Of a DNA stretch of 64,000 bases, positions 60,663 to 64,000 are shown one piece after another. Positions within the stretch are counted from its first letter, which is position 1. Each line of letters starts with the position of its first letter. The DNA comes from Pseudoponticoccus marisrubri (GTDB lineage Bacteria > Pseudomonadota > Alphaproteobacteria > Rhodobacterales > Rhodobacteraceae), in contig NZ_LPXO01000009.1 in the NCBI RefSeq assembly GCF_001482405.1, forward strand, positions 97,053 to 161,052, written 5' to 3'. The translations under genes were made by a program, and so were the position numbers. Below the pieces are notes generated by a model. It saw only the letters and a program-made list of their open reading frames with translations. It was not told where the DNA came from and searched no databases.

Positions 60663-61904
60663 TCAGAACCGGTCGACGCGGTAGGGGTGCAGGTCCAGCT
60701 CGGGCGTCTCGCCCCGGATCAGCTGCCCCATCAGCCGCGCGCAGGTGGCGGCCTGCGTCAGGCCGAGATGCCCATGCCCGGTGGCATAGAAGACGCCCGG
60801 TGTTTTGGCCGAGGCCGACATGATCGGCACGGTATCGGGCAGGGCGGGGCGGTGGCCCATCCACTCGGTGACCTCTCCGACGGCCAGGTTGGGCAGGGCG
60901 CTGCGGGCATGGCGGACCGTGACCCTCGCGCGTCGGTAATCCGGGGCCGCCTCGAGCCCGGCCATCTCGACCGTGCCGCCGACGCGCAGCCCCCCGGCGG
61001 TGGGCGTGATCATGAAGCCGCGCGCCGGCCAGATGAGCGCGTGGCGCAGCGCGATGCCCGGCTGCGCGATCTGCGTGTGATAGCCGCGCTCGGTCTCCAG
61101 CGGGATCGGCTCGCCCAGCTGGCGCGACAGCGCGCCCGTATGGGCCCCGGCGCAGAGCACGACCTCATCCGCCGCGTGCCGCGTCCCGTCCTCCAGCCGG
61201 ACGGACTCGATCCGCGTGCTGCGCTCGAACCCGGCAACCCGGCCGCGCAGGACCGTGCCGCCCAGCTCTTCGAGGCGCGTCACCAGCCGGGTGACATAGC
61301 GGTGGGGATCATCGATCGAGCGGTTCTCGGGCAGGAGCACCGCCTTGCCGATCCCCGGGCCGATCTCGGGCTCGCGCGCCTGCAGCGCGTCGCGGTCCAG
61401 CACCTCGTGGGCAAAGCCGAACCGTTCCAGCAACGCAAGGTGATCGCGATCGGCGCGGAACGCGGCCTCGTCGGCGTAGAGCGCGAGGCAGCCCGTTTCG
61501 GACAGCGCCTCCGGGGCGCCGATCGCGTGCAGCAGCGCCTGCGTGTCCGACAGAGCCCGTTCGCAGAGCGCCGCGCCCGCCGCCTCCAGCGCGCGCAACC
61601 GGCGTGGGCGGCCGGCGGCAAGGAAGCGCAGGAACCACGGCATCAGCCGCGGCAGGGCGCGTGGGCGGACCGTCACCGGCCCCTCGGGATCCAGCAGCCA
61701 GCCGGGGATCTGCCTCCAGACCGACGGGCGCGAGGCGGGCAGGAACTCGGTCACCGCGATCGAGGCCATGTTGCCATAGGACGCCCCGCGCCCGGGTGCG
61801 TCCCGGTCGACCAGCGTGACCTGCCGGCCGCGCCGTTGCAACTCATGCGCGATGGCCGCCCCGATGACGCCCGCGCCGACCACGATGGTTCCTGCCTGGC
61901 TCAC
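60663..61904 (-). CDS. FAD-dependent D-amino acid dehydrogenase, probable cis-4-hydroxy-D-proline dehydrogenase
   Basis: DAO-fold flavoprotein of 413 residues: MSQAGTIVVGAGVIGAAIAH holds the FAD motif, GRGASYGNMASIAVTEFLPA is DadA-like, and the C-terminus has ATGHGHLGLTQAATCARLMG. It should oxidise the D-imino acid made by the epimerase. GTG at 61904 has an AGGCGAGG element upstream; a TTG 54 bp earlier is possible but adds unlike sequence. Confidence 0.87.
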   Translation of the reverse strand: MSQAGTIVVGAGVIGAAIAHELQRRGRQVTLVDRDAPGRGASYGNMASIAVTEFLPASRPSVWRQIPGWLLDPEGPVTVRPRALPRLMPWFLRFLAAGRPRRLRALEAAGAALCERALSDTQALLHAIGAPEALSETGCLALYADEAAFRADRDHLALLERFGFAHEVLDRDALQAREPEIGPGIGKAVLLPENRSIDDPHRYVTRLVTRLEELGGTVLRGRVAGFERSTRIESVRLEDGTRHAADEVVLCAGAHTGALSRQLGEPIPLETERGYHTQIAQPGIALRHALIWPARGFMITPTAGGLRVGGTVEMAGLEAAPDYRRARVTVRHARSALPNLAVGEVTEWMGHRPALPDTVPIMSASAKTPGVFYATGHGHLGLTQAATCARLMGQLIRGETPELDLHPYRVDRF

Positions 61905-62001
61905 ATGCGCCTCGCCTGAAGTGAGGGGGACGGTGGGACCGGAGGCCGCTTCCGTCAAGACATCTCGCGGATCGATCGCGCGGCCCGCTGCGATCCGCGA
62001 C

Positions 62002-62961
62002 CTAGAGGCATTCGGCGATCGCGCCGCCCTGCTGCGACCAGCGGGCGAACCAGCGGTTGAACTTGTGGAACTGCGCCTCGCAGAAGCCGGCCTGCGAGGG
62101 TGAGAGCGCGTCGGTCTCGTTGATGTTGAGACGATAGGCCTCTTCGCCTTTCAGGGTCATCATGTGCTTGAAATAGAGCACCAGATCCACGCCTTCGTCG
62201 AATTTCGCCAACACCGCGAAGGCCTCGGACAGTTCGCGGGCGCGCTGGTCGGCCTCGGGGCAGCCCTCTGCCGCGCGGCGCGACAGGGCGACCTGCAGCA
62301 GCGTCTCGCGCGGGAAGATCGTGCCGATGCCCGTGACCGCGCCGACCGCCCCGTAATTCACGAACCCGCTATAGACCTCGGTATCGACGCCCACGAGCAG
62401 CAGGACATCGTCATTCTGCGAGGTGATGTATTCCGCGGCATAGGCCAGGTCTGCCTTGCCGCCGAACTCCTTGAACCCGACCAGGTTGGGGTGCTCGGCG
62501 CGCAGTTGGAAGAACAGCTCGGCCCGCGTGGCATAGCCGTAATGCGGGCTGTTGTAGATGATCGCCGGGATATCGGGTGCGGCAGAGAGGATGGCCTTGA
62601 AGTGATTGCGTTGCGCCGCCTCGGACTGGCCGCGCGACAGCACGCGCGGGATCACCATCAGCCCGGCCGCCCCGATCCGTTGCGCATGGGCGGCATGGGC
62701 CACGGCCGCGCGGGTGTTGATCGCGCCGGTGCCGACGACGACCGGCACGCCGGCCTCGGTCAGGCGCGCCACGCCGTCCTGTCGCTGTGCATCGGTCAGC
62801 AGCGGCCAGTCCCCGCAGGAGCCGCAATAGACCACGCCCGACATGCCGACCGCGATCATCTCCTGCCCCTTGCGCACCAGCGCGTCGAGATCCGGCTGCC
62901 GCTCCGGCGTGCAGGGGGTCAGCAGCGCGGGGATGGTTCCGCGAAAGACGTCGCTGTTCAT
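62002..62961 (-). CDS. DHDPS/NAL family protein, probable pyrroline-4-hydroxy-2-carboxylate deaminase
   Basis: TIM-barrel Schiff-base lyase of 319 residues. MNSDVFRGTIPALLTPCTPE, VVYCGSCGDWPLLTDAQRQ near 43-61, IIYNSPHYGYATR about 137-149 (tyrosine) and NLVGFKEFGG (Schiff-base lysine) are characteristic. With the epimerase and dehydrogenase it completes the route from 4-hydroxyproline to 2-oxoglutarate semialdehyde. It is divergent from the XRE-cupin regulator. Confidence 0.85.
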   Translation of the reverse strand: MNSDVFRGTIPALLTPCTPERQPDLDALVRKGQEMIAVGMSGVVYCGSCGDWPLLTDAQRQDGVARLTEAGVPVVVGTGAINTRAAVAHAAHAQRIGAAGLMVIPRVLSRGQSEAAQRNHFKAILSAAPDIPAIIYNSPHYGYATRAELFFQLRAEHPNLVGFKEFGGKADLAYAAEYITSQNDDVLLLVGVDTEVYSGFVNYGAVGAVTGIGTIFPRETLLQVALSRRAAEGCPEADQRARELSEAFAVLAKFDEGVDLVLYFKHMMTLKGEEAYRLNINETDALSPSQAGFCEAQFHKFNRWFARWSQQGGAIAECL

Positions 62962-63000
62962 GGGATCCTCCGGCAAGGGGCGGGTGCGGATGCTGGTCTG

Positions 63001-63028
63001 TTGAGTCAGGTGTGGGACGTACTATAAT
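63001..63028 (+). promoter_or_regulatory. Sigma70-like promoter of the XRE-cupin regulator gene
   Basis: TTGAGT (63001-63006), 16 bp, TATAAT (63023-63028, perfect -10), 29 bp upstream of the ATG at 63058, in an AT-rich island unlike the surrounding DNA. The divergent deaminase operon may share the region. Confidence 0.65.
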
Positions 63029-63057
63029 AATGCAAAAATGGTAAGAAAAGAAAAATC

Positions 63058-63699
63058 ATGGTCGAAAACGAAAAGCTTGCCCCGGGTGACACCCCACCCT
63101 CGGAGGAGGACTGGGAGGTCGAGCGCAAGCGCCTGCGCGCCGAGCTCGGCGCCCGGATGAAGGCGGTGCGTCAGTCCGGCGGCCTGACGCTCGATGCTGC
63201 CGCGCAGGCCACCGGGCTGGCGCTGTCGACGATCCACAAGATCGAGAACGGGCGCGCCTCGCCCAGTTACGAGAACCTTGTGCGCATCGCCCGGGGCTAC
63301 GGGGTCAGCCTCGAACAGCTCTACGCGGCCGATCATGACAGCCGGCAGACCACCCGGATGACCGTCACCCGCGCAGGCGAGGGCGCCCCGGTCCGCGTGA
63401 CGGGCTATCGCTCCGAGGTGCTGTGCAACGCGCTGACCGACAAGAAGATCATCCCGCTTGTCGCGCGGATCGACCGGCGCGCGCCCTACGCCCCGGAGGA
63501 GCTGCAATCCCATGCCGGCGAAGAGACGCTCTACGTGCTCTCCGGCCGGATCGAGCTGGTCGTGGAGCATTACAAGCCGGTCGTGCTCGAGCCCGGTGAT
63601 TGCGCCTATTTCGACAGCACCCTCGCCCACGGGCTGCGCGCGCTCGACGACACCGAGGCGGTCGTCTTCTGGGCCGGCACCCAGTTCGACGTGGACTAG
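63058..63699 (+). CDS. XRE family regulator with cupin domain
   Basis: Transcription factor of 213 residues: a lambda-repressor-like helix-turn-helix (about 31-85; GLTLDAAAQATGLALSTIHK, IENGRASPSYENL) followed by a C-terminal cupin_2 domain (SHAGEETLYVLSGRIELVVE, LEPGDCAYFDSTLAHGLRAL). Such regulators sense small amino-acid-like effectors, so hydroxyproline control is plausible. Its last codons and stop lie in a 53-bp tandem duplication. Confidence 0.9.
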   Translation: MVENEKLAPGDTPPSEEDWEVERKRLRAELGARMKAVRQSGGLTLDAAAQATGLALSTIHKIENGRASPSYENLVRIARGYGVSLEQLYAADHDSRQTTRMTVTRAGEGAPVRVTGYRSEVLCNALTDKKIIPLVARIDRRAPYAPEELQSHAGEETLYVLSGRIELVVEHYKPVVLEPGDCAYFDSTLAHGLRALDDTEAVVFWAGTQFDVD

Positions 63700-63789
63700 G
63701 GATGCCGGGACCAGCGTCCCCCCGGGACGGCACCCAGTTCGACGTGGACTAGGGATGCCGGGACCAGCGTCCCCCCGGGACGGCACCCA
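63675..63789 (+). repeat. 53-bp perfect tandem duplication at the end of the regulator gene
   Basis: The unit beginning CGGCACCCAGTTCGACGTGG occurs at 63675-63727 and again without change at 63728-63780, followed by the first 9 bases of a third copy (63781-63789). The first copy holds the C-terminal GTQFDVD and stop of the regulator. Perfect identity suggests a recent slippage or duplication. Confidence 0.95.
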
Positions 63790-63838
63790 CGGGATCGAGG
63801 GCTACCTGCAGAAGCGCACCGTCTACCAGGCGTATTGA
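63776..63838 (+). pseudogene. Remnant of an aldehyde dehydrogenase C-terminus
   Basis: The frame ending at TGA 63836-63838 reads RDGTHGIEGYLQKRTVYQAY, similar to the last residues of NAD-aldehyde dehydrogenases (G-R-x-G-x-x-G-I/L-x-x-Y-L-x-x-K-x-V). The bulk of the gene is absent. A 2-oxoglutarate-semialdehyde dehydrogenase is what this hydroxyproline locus would need. The match is short, so this is a tentative call. Confidence 0.45.
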
Positions 63839-63852
63839 CGGCCCCGATCGGC

Positions 63853-64000
63853 TCAGACGTCGCCGAAGGTCTCGCGCACCTGCGCCCAGGCGCGGTCCAG
63901 GTGGTCGCGCAGGCAGGTCTCGGCGGCGTCGGGGTCGCGCATCAGGATCGCCTCGAAGATCGCCGCATGCGCCTCGTAATTGGCGCGGTTGCGGTCGGGC
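63853..64000 (-). CDS. GntR family regulator (FCD domain), 5' part outside the window
   Basis: Only the last 48 codons are in the window. They read ...NYEAHAAIFEAILMRDPDAA...LRDHLDRAWAQVRETFGDV, the typical end of an FCD effector domain (H-x-x-I-x-x-A-I-x-x-x-D-P-x-x-A). It is probably a further regulator of the amino acid catabolic locus. Confidence 0.8.
   Translation of the reverse strand, partial: PDRNRANYEAHAAIFEAILMRDPDAAETCLRDHLDRAWAQVRETFGDV

Noticed and set aside
63716..63728. GTCCCCCCGGGAC as a parS variant
   Set aside because: Centre and arms differ from the 16-bp palindrome, it is far from parAB, and it belongs to the tandem duplication.

Overview
The window is GC-rich alphaproteobacterial DNA with tightly packed, translationally coupled operons. 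It carries most of a photosynthesis gene cluster (PGC) of the Rhodobacteraceae/Roseobacter type: aerobic cyclase acsF, spheroidenone-type carotenoid genes including crtA, and the regulators ppaA and ppsR. The organism is most likely an aerobic anoxygenic phototroph. No rRNA, tRNA, CRISPR array or intact insertion sequence was recognised.

Layout. (1) 1-11929: crtF (cut by the window edge), crtE, crtD, crtC, tspO, crtB, crtI, crtA, bchI, bchD, bchO. (2) 12010-15940: a plasmid-type replication and partition module lies in the middle of the PGC. It has parB, parA, an iteron-bearing putative origin, a DnaA-like replication initiator gene and a decayed vapC-like toxin gene. Four copies of a GC palindrome, read here as parS/centromere sites, lie upstream of parA and inside bchD (two) and bchO (one). 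(3) 15950-37976: hemA, puhE, acsF, bciE-like, puhC, puhB, puhA, lhaA, bchM, bchL, bchH, bchB, bchN, bchF, then divergently ppaA, ppsR, bchG, a second PucC/LhaA-type gene, bchP and idi. PpsR-type operators (TGT-N12-ACA) sit in the crtE/crtD, crtI/crtA, bchF/ppaA and ppsR/bchG gaps. (4) 37964-43268: a small membrane protein, an inositol-dehydrogenase-like oxidoreductase, a monomeric NADP isocitrate dehydrogenase and an AI-2E family permease. (5) 43275-50683: a tripartite tricarboxylate transporter operon with a lactonase-like hydrolase and a small monooxygenase, divergent from a LeuB-family dehydrogenase, an oxidoreductase and a GntR regulator. (6) 50773-59589: a LacI regulator with palindromic operators, a TAXI-TRAP transporter and five catabolic enzymes, including an HpsN-like member of the histidinol dehydrogenase family. 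(7) 59604-64000: a hydroxyproline-type catabolic cluster with an XRE-cupin regulator, a 53-bp tandem duplication, an apparent aldehyde dehydrogenase remnant and the end of a GntR gene.

How it works together: the crt genes make spheroidenone-type carotenoids. bchI, bchD and bchH insert magnesium, bchM methylates, acsF with the bciE-like protein closes ring E, bchL/N/B reduce protochlorophyllide, bchF hydrates the 3-vinyl group, and bchG/bchP add and reduce the tail. puhA, B, C, E and lhaA assemble reaction centre and antenna. PpsR with PpaA represses under oxygen/light. The most notable point is the coupling of the PGC to plasmid maintenance: partition sites appear to be written into Mg-chelatase coding sequence. 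Whether the replicon is a plasmid, a chromid or a re-integrated PGC cannot be decided from this window.
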